64,000 bases of DNA from positions 124,001 to 188,000 of the forward strand of contig JAHPZH010000008.1 of NCBI GenBank assembly GCA_019058315.1, in the 5' to 3' direction. The translations under genes were made by a program, and so were the position numbers. Source of the stretch: Candidatus Helarchaeota archaeon. GTDB lineage: Archaea; Asgardarchaeota; Lokiarchaeia; Helarchaeales; RDOG01. How positions within the stretch are numbered: position 1 is the first letter of the stretch; each line of letters begins with the position of its first letter. A model generated the notes under the pieces. It had not been told where the DNA came from. It did no database searches and saw only the letters and a list, made by a program, of their open reading frames with translations. This document shows, piece by piece, positions 26,466 through 34,848 of the stretch.

Positions 26466-27893
26466 TTGAGTAACAGGGATGAAAAAAAACTAATCTTGAA
26501 AGATTTAGAAGATCAAATAGATAATCTAAGGGGAAAGATTAGAGAAAATATTATCAAGAATGAAGAACAAATCAAGGTAATAAACGAAATTGATAAAAAT
26601 ATTGATACAATGAAATCTGAAGTTTTCAAATTATCGGAAAAAGAAGAAGATCAGGCAAAAATAATAGATTCTAAAATAAAGGAATATGATTACTTATTGG
26701 GTCAAAAAATTGATGAAAATGAGAAACTAAATTCAACAGTAAATGAATTACAAAATAATATAGATACAAAAGATAAAGAAATCAAGGCATTGGAAAGTGA
26801 AATTAGTCTAATGAAAGAAGAATTTTCTAAAGAAATGAATAGAGTAATTACTGATAAAGATGATTTATTATCTAAAGCCAAGCTTGTTTATCAAAGCACA
26901 GAAAAAGACAAAAGAAATGCAATTCGTCAATTAGAATTAAAATACGAAGAAATTAGGAATAATTATGAATCAGAAATTAAGAATCAGGAAAAAGATTGGA
27001 AAGAAAAATTACAAGTGCAAAAAAAATCATATGAAAAGAGATTAGGGGAAAAAGAAGACTTCATAAAGAAAAAAACTAAAGTGTATGAGGATATCATTAA
27101 AGATAGAGAATCTAAGATTTCAAAATTTCAGAAAAAAGGAGAAAAAATCGAATCTACAATTGCTGATACTAAGCAGGGGTATGATATCACAGAAAAAAAT
27201 GATTTAGAGATTTCAAAACTAGAGGAAGAAATTTCAAATCTTAAAACCACCTTAATAAAAGACGCAAAAGTTTATGAAGACATTATTAAAATGAAAGACT
27301 CTGAAATCTCAACCTTAATAGAGCAACTTCAAACTGCCCAAGCAACTTCTTCAATTGATGTTAAAGTCTATGAGGAAGAAATTGAAAATAAGGATTCAGA
27401 GCTTTCGAAAATGAGACTTCAGCTTCAAAATATCCAAATTAAATCAGAAAATGATTCAAAATTCTATGAAGATGTTATAAAAAATAAAGATTATGAAATC
27501 TCAAAGCTGAAGTCGCAACTTCAAGACATTCAAGTAAGCATATCAAATTCAAAAGCCTATGAAGATACAATTAGCAATAAAGAATCAGAGATCTCCAATT
27601 TAAAAGAACAACTTCATAAAAATCAAGCAACTTCAGAGAATAAAACTAACGAGTATTTGAATAAAATTAAAAATAAAGATTCTGAGATCTCCAAATTAAA
27701 AGAAAAAAGTCAAAATATGCAAAAAATCTCAGAAAATGATAAAAAAGTGTTTGAGGAGACTCTTAACGATAAAGATTTAGAGATATCAAAATTAAAAGAA
27801 GAACTTGAAAAAGTTAAAACCACACTAGAGGAAAAACCTAAAAAGATTAAAAAGAAGAAAAAGAAGAAAAAAGGAAAAAGAAAGAAAAAATAA
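26466..27893 (+). CDS. Long coiled-coil protein with 32-residue repeats and polylysine tail
   Basis: 475 residues, almost wholly coiled coil. Residues about 269-460 consist of six tandem units of 31-32 residues with the pattern [VF]YE-x2-I-x-NKDSEISKLK followed by a QLQ-x-IQ-type segment. One earlier partial unit ends in KVYEDIIKDRESKISK. The last 20 residues are nearly all Lys/Arg. There is no SMC/Rad50 head, membrane segment or zinc hook. The start is TTG with AAGGAG just upstream. It resembles eukaryotic-style scaffold or tether proteins only in architecture; low complexity makes homology weak. Encoded alone downstream of htpX. Confidence 0.65.
   Translation: MSNRDEKKLILKDLEDQIDNLRGKIRENIIKNEEQIKVINEIDKNIDTMKSEVFKLSEKEEDQAKIIDSKIKEYDYLLGQKIDENEKLNSTVNELQNNIDTKDKEIKALESEISLMKEEFSKEMNRVITDKDDLLSKAKLVYQSTEKDKRNAIRQLELKYEEIRNNYESEIKNQEKDWKEKLQVQKKSYEKRLGEKEDFIKKKTKVYEDIIKDRESKISKFQKKGEKIESTIADTKQGYDITEKNDLEISKLEEEISNLKTTLIKDAKVYEDIIKMKDSEISTLIEQLQTAQATSSIDVKVYEEEIENKDSELSKMRLQLQNIQIKSENDSKFYEDVIKNKDYEISKLKSQLQDIQVSISNSKAYEDTISNKESEISNLKEQLHKNQATSENKTNEYLNKIKNKDSEISKLKEKSQNMQKISENDKKVFEETLNDKDLEISKLKEELEKVKTTLEEKPKKIKKKKKKKKGKRKKK
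27268..27850 (+). repeat. Six tandem ~96-base units encoding the coiled-coil repeat
   Basis: Each unit encodes a KVYED-like start and a KDSEIS(K/N)L-like centre; unit lengths are 31-32 codons. The DNA copies have diverged, so duplication is not recent. Confidence 0.6.
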
Positions 27894-27985
27894 ATTACAG
27901 ATAAAATTTCTGCATTCTAAATTGTCAATAGTGTTTTTCATTTAAATTTAATAAAATTTTTAAATTCCATTAAAAAATCCTATAT

Positions 27986-29083
27986 ATGGAATTGAATGAA
28001 AAAACTCCGAAACCAATAGTTAGAATTAAAGCTATGGATACTGCAAGAGGTATCGCGACTTGGTTATTGATGCCGGCACATTTTTCTCACTGGTATCTAA
28101 AAATTATCCCTAATCCTAGCTGGATGCAATATCTTTTTCGTTCAATTTTAGGTACAGCTTTTCAATATGTCTTTGTTACATTACCTGGAATGGCTGTAAC
28201 ATTGCAGTTATATATTAGTAGAAATAGAGGAATTGATGAAAACCAATTAAAGGTTTCCATAATAAAAAGAGGATTGATATTAATTATCATACAATTTATA
28301 TGTAATTTCTTCTCATATCAACCATTTTTTACTTTTAATTGGTTTATACTATCTTTTATAGGTTTATCGATAATACTTTCTTACTTCTTTACAGGTACTT
28401 CTGAAAAATTAAGGATTATTCTTATTTTAATAATTATAATTTTATCACCAATTTTGAAATTTATTTTCTGGAATTTCTATGTATTAACAGCTTTTCTATC
28501 AAATGCATGGTCTATTGAGATTTTTCTTAATAAAATGTGTTTTGAAGTAAATTTTCCCTTATTTCCATATCTTGCATTACCTATTTTTGGAACTTTATTT
28601 GCAGAAAAAATGATTAAAGCCATAGAAAGTGAGAATCAGATGAAGTTCATAAAAAATTCATTGATTATAGGTGGAATATTAATTATGTTTTATATATTTA
28701 CACTTAATTTTGATTATATTCTAAATTTTCCACATATTGCCTTTTATAGCTTACCTACTCGCCAGGAAGTACTTTATTCCTTTGGAGTAGTTATGGTTGT
28801 TATAGCTTTATTATTTTGGATTCAGGATATTAAGGGAAAGAATTGGAAAATATTTAGACCTTTTGAAATTTATGGGGCTATATCTTTGACTGTATTTGTG
28901 ACACATTTTTATTTATTTCCTCCTCTTTTAGAATTATTGTACGATCCATTACAAAACTTAAGTGAATTTACTGTTTTTCAAATTTGCTCATTTTTTTGGG
29001 CAATATATTGGATCTATGGCGTAATTTGGCGCAGACATCAAAGAAAATATAGTCTAGAATGGGTGCTAAGACGGTTATCATAA
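27986..29083 (+). CDS. Membrane acyltransferase-like protein (DUF1624/HGSNAT-like), copy A
   Basis: 365 residues with about ten membrane segments. It opens with R-x-KAMDTARGIA, the RxxxLDxxRG signature of the DUF1624/heparan-glucosaminide N-acetyltransferase-like and OafA-like group, and carries a membrane-proximal His (MPAHFSHWY) that in relatives takes part in acetyl transfer. VTHFYLFPPL near the C-terminus is shared with the next gene. Such proteins acetylate glycans or lipids across the membrane; substrate unknown. The ATG has no obvious SD. It is followed by a paralogue 86 bases downstream, so the pair arose by duplication. Confidence 0.7.
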   Translation: MELNEKTPKPIVRIKAMDTARGIATWLLMPAHFSHWYLKIIPNPSWMQYLFRSILGTAFQYVFVTLPGMAVTLQLYISRNRGIDENQLKVSIIKRGLILIIIQFICNFFSYQPFFTFNWFILSFIGLSIILSYFFTGTSEKLRIILILIIIILSPILKFIFWNFYVLTAFLSNAWSIEIFLNKMCFEVNFPLFPYLALPIFGTLFAEKMIKAIESENQMKFIKNSLIIGGILIMFYIFTLNFDYILNFPHIAFYSLPTRQEVLYSFGVVMVVIALLFWIQDIKGKNWKIFRPFEIYGAISLTVFVTHFYLFPPLLELLYDPLQNLSEFTVFQICSFFWAIYWIYGVIWRRHQRKYSLEWVLRRLS

Positions 29084-29169
29084 GTTAAATTCTAAAAAAA
29101 ATAAATATTAGATAATTTAATTTTAATGGATTCTGATAATAAATTTCAAAGATCTATTTGGTTATTTTC

Positions 29170-30315
29170 TTGAGTACAAAGGCAAATCAATTTAAAACTG
29201 AAAAAAAAGGAGTTTCCACTAATAGAGTAAAAGCTCTAGATACAGCAAGAGGTTATGCTACAATTATGATGGTAATAGGTCATTATATTCAATGGTACTT
29301 GAAATCTATTATCCCAGCGTCATTTATACAAAACATTTCTTCTCCATCAATTATTCATTATATTTTTGTTCCATTGCTAGGTATTTCAGCGCAAAATCTC
29401 TTTGTAACAATACCGGCCATGGGGGTCATCTTCCAGCGAAATTTGTATAAACAAAGAAATATGGATGAGAATTTATTAAGAAAATCGGTATTGAAAAGAG
29501 GGTTATTGTTAATTTTAGTACAATTTTTTTGTAATGTTATTTTTTCAGATCCTGGATATACTTGGGCTTGGTTTATTCTTTCTTTTATTGGAGTATCAAT
29601 AATAGTTGTGTATTTTATCTCGAAATATTCACCTTACATAAGAATCATAATTGTAATCGCTATTATTATGTTATCTCCATTTCTGAAATATTATTTCTTT
29701 TCGGCGTTTCTTTCATTATTTTTTTATAAAAATGCATGGTCTATTGAAATATTTATTTATAAAATGACTTTACAAGTGGTTTTTCCTATATTTCCTAGTA
29801 TAGTTTATCCGATAATTGGAACAATTTATGCAGAAAAAATAATTGAAGCAAAAGAAAATAATACCCAATTTGAATTAGTTAGAAACTCGTTAATATGTGG
29901 AATTATTCTAATTTCAGCATTTTTCTTATTAGGAAATATTTATGCATTAGTGAATTATCCAGATTTTTGGCTCAATTTGCCATCAAGAGTCGACGTATTA
30001 TATGTTTTTGGAACTAATTTGGTTATCTTATCCATTTTCTATTGGATCCAAGATTGGCAGGAAAAGTCTTTGAAGATTTTTGAGCCATTTAGAGTATTTG
30101 GAGCAATTTCCCTTACTGTATTTATAACACACTTTTATTTATTTCCGATATTTTTTGAACGAATTTTATACAAAGGAGCACGTCAAAGTACAGATTTATA
30201 CACAATTATGCAATTTTCATTAGCATTGATTATTTTATATTATATTTATGGGCTTTATATATTACGAAATGACAGAAAATATAGTGTTGAATGGTTATTA
30301 AGACGTTTTATTTAG
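29170..30315 (+). CDS. Membrane acyltransferase-like protein (DUF1624/HGSNAT-like), copy B
   Basis: 381 residues from this TTG (another TTG lies at 29158). Same architecture as the preceding gene: RVKALDTARGYA, VIGHYIQWYLK, about ten membrane segments, ITHFYLFPIF and a C-terminal RKYSVEWLLRRF, which nearly repeats the end of copy A. The regular paralogy along the whole length shows tandem duplication followed by divergence. Likely the same type of reaction on a different acceptor. Roughly 240 bases of AT-rich spacer follow. Confidence 0.7.
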   Translation: MSTKANQFKTEKKGVSTNRVKALDTARGYATIMMVIGHYIQWYLKSIIPASFIQNISSPSIIHYIFVPLLGISAQNLFVTIPAMGVIFQRNLYKQRNMDENLLRKSVLKRGLLLILVQFFCNVIFSDPGYTWAWFILSFIGVSIIVVYFISKYSPYIRIIIVIAIIMLSPFLKYYFFSAFLSLFFYKNAWSIEIFIYKMTLQVVFPIFPSIVYPIIGTIYAEKIIEAKENNTQFELVRNSLICGIILISAFFLLGNIYALVNYPDFWLNLPSRVDVLYVFGTNLVILSIFYWIQDWQEKSLKIFEPFRVFGAISLTVFITHFYLFPIFFERILYKGARQSTDLYTIMQFSLALIILYYIYGLYILRNDRKYSVEWLLRRFI

Positions 30316-30553
30316 ATACCACAATTTAAAATTTGATAAAATATTTAGAGTATGTATCGAATTTCATTATTAAGTATTTTTTCCTTATTTTGATTCTTTA
30401 AAAGTAAATTAACTATGAATTTAAATTATAAGTAATTAAACAATTCTAAAAAATAATATTTTTAAATCAAGTTAATGTAATTAATTTAAAATTCTCAAAA
30501 ATTTGAAATTTACAATCAGAACTAATCTTAAGTAAAAACGGAGAGTTTAAACT

Positions 30554-31270
30554 TTGAGTTCTCAAGTAAAAAATATAATCCAAAATGCTCTGAAAGAAGG
30601 AAGAACAGCTTTAATGGAGCATGAATCTAGAGATATTATTCAAGCTTATGGTATTGAAATAGGAAAATATAAAATTGTTAATAGTCCCGATGAGGCTGTC
30701 GCTGCTGCCAAAAATATTGGCTATCCTGTAGTCTGTAAGATTGCTAGTCCAGATATCATACACAAAACAGATGCTGGTGGCATTAAACTAAATTTAAAAA
30801 CTGATGATGAAGTTAAAAATGCTTACAATGAAATTTTACAGAATGCTAAAAAATATAAAGCAGATGCAAAAATTATTGGAATTAACGTTCAAAAAATGAC
30901 TGAAAAAGGAATAACTGAAGTTATTATTGGTATGACAACAGACCCACAGTTTGGACCAGCATTAATGTTCGGTTTAGGTGGTATTTTTGTTGAAATTTAC
31001 AAAGATGTTAGTTTCAGAGTTTGTCCCATTACAGAGTATGATGCTAACGAAATGATAAAAGATATAAAGGCGTTTCCATTATTAGATGGATTTCGCGGAG
31101 CACCTAAAGCAGATATTAAATTTTTAGTCGATGCTTTGATGAAAATTTGTAAGTTATCCCTTGAAGTTCCAGAAATAGACCAAATAGATCTGAATCCTAT
31201 TATTGCATTACCAAAAGGCGCAGCGGTAGTAGATGCACGTATTATTTTAAAAGAGCCTAAAAAAGAATAA
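30554..31270 (+). CDS. acdB: ADP-forming acyl-CoA synthetase beta subunit (ATP-grasp)
   Basis: 238 residues, the normal size of the archaeal ACD beta subunit. L-x-EHESRDIIQAYGI, GYPVVCKI-x-SPDI-x-HKTDAGGIKLNL, GMTTDPQFGPALMFGLGGIFVEIY and DLNPIIAL are the ATP-grasp_5 landmarks. The enzyme couples acyl-CoA to acid + CoA with ATP formation, the main substrate-level phosphorylation of fermentative archaea. No alpha subunit (CoA-binding) is encoded nearby. The start is TTG with GGAG ten bases before it. A small unknown gene follows within 20 bases and has its own SD, so the two may be co-transcribed. Confidence 0.88.
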   Translation: MSSQVKNIIQNALKEGRTALMEHESRDIIQAYGIEIGKYKIVNSPDEAVAAAKNIGYPVVCKIASPDIIHKTDAGGIKLNLKTDDEVKNAYNEILQNAKKYKADAKIIGINVQKMTEKGITEVIIGMTTDPQFGPALMFGLGGIFVEIYKDVSFRVCPITEYDANEMIKDIKAFPLLDGFRGAPKADIKFLVDALMKICKLSLEVPEIDQIDLNPIIALPKGAAVVDARIILKEPKKE

Positions 31271-31288
31271 ATTTTGGGAGATTAACAT

Positions 31289-31657
31289 TTGTCAGATGAT
31301 GATGAAAAAAAGGATCAAAAGCGAAAATTAGGATTAATTGAGGTAGAAACATTACCAAGTTTAATAGATATGGCAGCAAGAAGTATGCAACCTATTATAC
31401 AACATCTCCAATTCCTCGGGGAACATATATATTATCTTCAATTTGGGGGTATACCCGGATTTGGAACAACAATTTATTTCATTCGGCAAAAAGACCCAAT
31501 CACTCAAAAGTACATTGTATATAATAAAACTGAAGATAAAATTTTATTTACTGATAAGTTAGATCCTCGTGGAAACCTTATTTATCTGCCAATTATACAT
31601 ATAAAGAAACAAAATATTTTTTCAGAGAAAGAATTAAAAGAATTTATAGAAAAATAA
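31289..31657 (+). CDS. Hypothetical protein downstream of acdB
   Basis: 122 residues with a charged N-terminus (DDDEKKDQKRK) and a predicted alpha/beta body (IYYLQFGGIPGFGTTIYFI, then a DPRGNLIYLPIIHI segment). TTG start with GGGAG nine bases upstream and 18 bases after acdB. No cysteine pair, membrane segment or known motif. The link to acdB suggests an accessory to acyl-CoA metabolism, but that is inference only. Confidence 0.6.
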   Translation: MSDDDEKKDQKRKLGLIEVETLPSLIDMAARSMQPIIQHLQFLGEHIYYLQFGGIPGFGTTIYFIRQKDPITQKYIVYNKTEDKILFTDKLDPRGNLIYLPIIHIKKQNIFSEKELKEFIEK

Positions 31658-31805
31658 ACATTTTTCTACCTTTATTTACAAAATTCACTTAAATTTCGCT
31701 TTAAAATTCGAATATTTTGCTTTATTGTACAAAATTTACTTTATTATCTTAATTATTTTTATTTATCCTCAAAGTACTTTTCTTCTTATTAAATGGGCTT
31801 ACAAA

Positions 31806-31843
31806 TTTTATATATCAAGACTTATTCATTAAATATATATTAA
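31806..31843 (+). promoter_or_regulatory. TATA-like sequences before the RING-like gene
   Basis: TTTTATATATC at 31806 and AAATATATATTAAA at 31831 lie 30-70 bases before the start. Either could be a TATA box; the upstream one has the more typical form. Confidence 0.3.
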
Positions 31844-31873
31844 AAAAATAACGAATACGGATTGGTAAGAAAA

Positions 31874-32719
31874 ATGTCTGATAAAGATTTTCCAGACGAC
31901 TTATTTGACAAAGCTTTAGATGCACTAGATGAAACAAGTAAAGAACCTATAAAGACTGAAGGTATTAAGGCAATTCCAGAATTATTAGAAAGAGGTTATT
32001 ATGATAAAGCAGTCGATATAATGATTAAAATAATTGAAGATCCCGATCCTTATTCCATAAATGATAAAATTGCGGTAACAGATATTGCTCATCAAGTTGC
32101 TCAACAGGATGCTAATATAATTCGTCGTTTATTGCCTTATCTTTATGTAATTTATAATAAAACGGAAGCATATCTTACGAGAGCAGCTCCTGATCCTGTA
32201 TTAATCATGAATACAGCAAACGTTTTAACACATGCAAAATCAGTTTTATATGATGAAATTGCTCGACTGAAACAATTAATAATTGATGTAGCCAATCAGA
32301 TTTCAAACGAATATAAGACAAATAATATACCGTTAGGTGATGTTGCACCTCGAGTAGGATTATCGCTGGTTGTTGTGTTACTATTAGTAGATGAAATGTT
32401 ACTAAATAAAGAAGTCAGGGGGCATTATGATTCTGTTGGTGATATTTTAACATTAGAATCCGATAAAGCCAGATGTTATAATTGTGGTGCTGAATTTCCT
32501 AAAGACCTAGAGAAGTGTCCCTCTTGTGGTATTGAGTTTCCAAAGTGTGTTATATGCAGATTAATTATCCGGACAATACCAGTTACTTGCCCTAAATGCG
32601 GTAATAGTGCACATCGAGAACATATGCTTGAATGGCTGAAAATGAGTCACGATAAAAAGAAGGGTAAGGGCATGTGTCCTATCTGCCAAAACTATTTGGC
32701 TCCCGAAGATCTAAAATAA
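31874..32719 (+). CDS. Winged-helix-like protein with zinc ribbon and RING-like C-terminus
   Basis: 281 residues from this ATG (a TTG four codons earlier is possible). The N-terminal ~150 residues are helical. PLGDVAPRVGLSLVVVLLLVDEM and HYDSVGDILTLE look like a winged-helix end. A zinc ribbon (CYNC-x10-CPSC, about 200-217) is followed by a cross-brace-like set: C-x2-C-x10-C-x2-C-x4-H-x2-H-x17-C-x2-C (about 224-272). That is the PHD/RING-variant order C4-H-[HC]-C2, close to the RING of Nse1-like and other eukaryotic E3 proteins. It could be a ubiquitin-type E3 or a zinc nucleic-acid-binding protein; no E2 or ubiquitin gene is near. It converges on the HEAT gene, only 2 bases apart. Confidence 0.65.
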   Translation: MSDKDFPDDLFDKALDALDETSKEPIKTEGIKAIPELLERGYYDKAVDIMIKIIEDPDPYSINDKIAVTDIAHQVAQQDANIIRRLLPYLYVIYNKTEAYLTRAAPDPVLIMNTANVLTHAKSVLYDEIARLKQLIIDVANQISNEYKTNNIPLGDVAPRVGLSLVVVLLLVDEMLLNKEVRGHYDSVGDILTLESDKARCYNCGAEFPKDLEKCPSCGIEFPKCVICRLIIRTIPVTCPKCGNSAHREHMLEWLKMSHDKKKGKGMCPICQNYLAPEDLK

Positions 32720-32721
32720 CT

Positions 32722-33456
32722 TTAAGTTAATCTAACCAAACAAATTTTTGCTAATTTACATTTTTCATTAAGTTGAATTTCAATAACTACATTTTTATCA
32801 GAATATTTCTCAATCTTTTTCTTTTCTTGTTTACAAAACTCATTAATGGAGGGGCACTCATAAATTATTCCAGATCTTTTCTTACTTAACTCTTGGTCTT
32901 CCAAATATTGATAAATCTTTTCAATGGATTCCTTGGCGTTATTTTGAACAATTTCGTCTGGATCATAAATTGCTTTCAATAAAAAAGGGATAGCACGAAT
33001 ATCATTTAATTTTCCAAGCGCCCAGGCAGAATTCTCGCGTACTTCACTATTTTTATCATTTAGACTCTTAATTAAAGGTTCAAAAGCTTTTTTGTCTTCC
33101 AGCTTCCCAATAGACCACGCTGAATTCGCTCTGATCTCATCATTTGGATCATTTAATAATTCAATCAGAGGATCTACGGCGGCTTGTTCTTCGATGTTTC
33201 CAAGAACTTCAATCACATACTTTCTCACGCTTTCTAATTTATGATTCAAATTTTTAATGAGAATATCGCCTGCCTTTAATAATCCCAAATTCCATATTGC
33301 ACAATCGCGAATTTGTTCGATAGGATCATTTAATAACTTTGAAAGTGAATCTATAGCTCTGGGATCACCTAGTTCACCCAAACCTTCTATGGCATTAATT
33401 CTAGTATCTATATCAGCACTTTTTAAGTCTTCTATTAAAGTTTCAAAATTAGACAA
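32722..33456 (-). CDS. HEAT-repeat (PBS-lyase type) protein
   Basis: 244 residues. Five regular ~31-residue units follow each other from residue 1 to about 160 (D-x-R-x-NAIEGLGELGDPRA; IRDCAIWNLGLL; IRANSAWSIGKLEDKKA; VRENSAWALGKLND), the classic PBS-lyase HEAT consensus. The last ~60 residues form a separate alpha/beta segment with three cysteines. These repeats bind proteins; in phycobilisome-free organisms they are scaffolds. TTG start. It overlaps nothing but is tail to tail with the RING-like gene. Confidence 0.8.
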   Translation of the reverse strand: MSNFETLIEDLKSADIDTRINAIEGLGELGDPRAIDSLSKLLNDPIEQIRDCAIWNLGLLKAGDILIKNLNHKLESVRKYVIEVLGNIEEQAAVDPLIELLNDPNDEIRANSAWSIGKLEDKKAFEPLIKSLNDKNSEVRENSAWALGKLNDIRAIPFLLKAIYDPDEIVQNNAKESIEKIYQYLEDQELSKKRSGIIYECPSINEFCKQEKKKIEKYSDKNVVIEIQLNEKCKLAKICLVRLT

Positions 33457-33518
33457 TTTATCTCAAATAATTAATAGCGCTATTAAAATATAAATAAAAA
33501 GAAAGAGATTAAGATGCT

Positions 33519-34685
33519 TTAAGAAGCTTTAATTGTTTTAGCTATTACTTTTTCCGGTAATTTCTTTATTATTTCTTCTGCTTCACTCATTATGCCTTCA
33601 ACTAAATCCTTTATAGTTGGGATGGAGTCAATTCTTCCTGTTACTTCGCCACCTAAAATAATACTATTATCAACATCACCGTCGAATAAAGCTGCCATTC
33701 CTTCCATTTCCAATTTCATGATTTCTGATGTACTTTCCATGGGTTTACCCAAAAATACTTCTGGGATGCTTTTTAAAGTTTCTTCTACTACTTTGATTGA
33801 TTGAGCATTTCGTAAAAATCTCATTGGACCAAATAAACCACGCCCTACTAGTGTACCTCTTTCATCTCTTTCAACTATAGCTTTTTTCCAAATATCCTGA
33901 AATTCGGATTCCTTTGTTGCAATGAATCTAGTACCCATTTGAATGCCTATAGCGCCCATAGCTATTGCAGCAGCTAATGATCTTCCATCACAATAACCAC
34001 CTGCTGCAACTACAGGTTTGTTTACTGCTTTGATTACAGCCGGTAGAAGAACCATACTATGAACAGGATCCCACGCTATATGAGCACCACCTTCATGACC
34101 AGATGCAATTATAATATCAACGTCTGCCTTTTCAGCTCTCTTTGCATGAACCACAGCGGGGACAACGTGACACCAAGTTATATCATCATGAAAAGTCTTT
34201 GGCTGATATTTTGCAGGTCTTTTTGCACCCTTAGCTTTAGCATCAATTGCCCAAGGTAAGGGATCTCCGGCACTGGTAACAATCACTTTAAGCTTTTGTT
34301 TAATTTCTGGATGTTCTTCAATTGTATTAACGATTCCTCTCATTAACCTTTTTGCAACAGCTACGAATTCATAAGAAACTGGAATATTTACTCCGAATAC
34401 AGCGTCGGGAAAATCTTTTAAACCATCCCATACTTTCATTATCGCGTTGCTAATTAGGACATCAGGGCTACCTTTTCCAAAGACTTTGGAAGCTGAGTCA
34501 GGGGTTGCAGCGGAAAGACCGACACCCATTCCAATTGTAGAGATTAAACCTACTGCGCCAGCTCTAGCGGCATAAAGACTTAATTCTGTTGTCGAATATG
34601 GACCCATTCCTGCTTGAATTATCGGATACTTTGTTCCTATCATTTCTTGAAACTTAGTTCTTACAACCAAATTTATTCGCCTCAT
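33519..34685 (-). CDS. Nitronate monooxygenase / FMN-dependent enoyl-reductase family
   Basis: 388 residues of the 2-nitropropane dioxygenase-like TIM barrel: KYPIIQAGMGP, AGAVGLISTIG, FGVNIPVS, ASGHEGGAH (catalytic-type His197) and VVAAGGYCDG with GAIGIQMGTRF for FMN phosphate. Members include nitronate monooxygenases and FabK-type enoyl-ACP reductases; in an anaerobe a reductase or isomerase role is more plausible. The start may also be a TTG seven codons further in. It stands 163 bases before the phenylacetate-CoA-ligase gene, same strand, so a role with CoA thioesters is possible. Confidence 0.82.
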   Translation of the reverse strand: MRRINLVVRTKFQEMIGTKYPIIQAGMGPYSTTELSLYAARAGAVGLISTIGMGVGLSAATPDSASKVFGKGSPDVLISNAIMKVWDGLKDFPDAVFGVNIPVSYEFVAVAKRLMRGIVNTIEEHPEIKQKLKVIVTSAGDPLPWAIDAKAKGAKRPAKYQPKTFHDDITWCHVVPAVVHAKRAEKADVDIIIASGHEGGAHIAWDPVHSMVLLPAVIKAVNKPVVAAGGYCDGRSLAAAIAMGAIGIQMGTRFIATKESEFQDIWKKAIVERDERGTLVGRGLFGPMRFLRNAQSIKVVEETLKSIPEVFLGKPMESTSEIMKLEMEGMAALFDGDVDNSIILGGEVTGRIDSIPTIKDLVEGIMSEAEEIIKKLPEKVIAKTIKAS

Positions 34686-34848
34686 AAGGTTTAAACTTGA
34701 AATTAATTTTGATAATAAAACTTTTTTCGTATGTTGGAATTACAACATATTAAAATTTCAAGAAAAAGTAGCAAATTTGAAATTATTTTATAAAATTAGA
34801 ATTAGATCTATGTATTTTTAATATAAAGAAAAGAATTTATTTGAAATT

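Noticed and set aside
26466..27893. SMC/Rad50 protein
   Set aside because: No Walker motifs, hinge or zinc hook.
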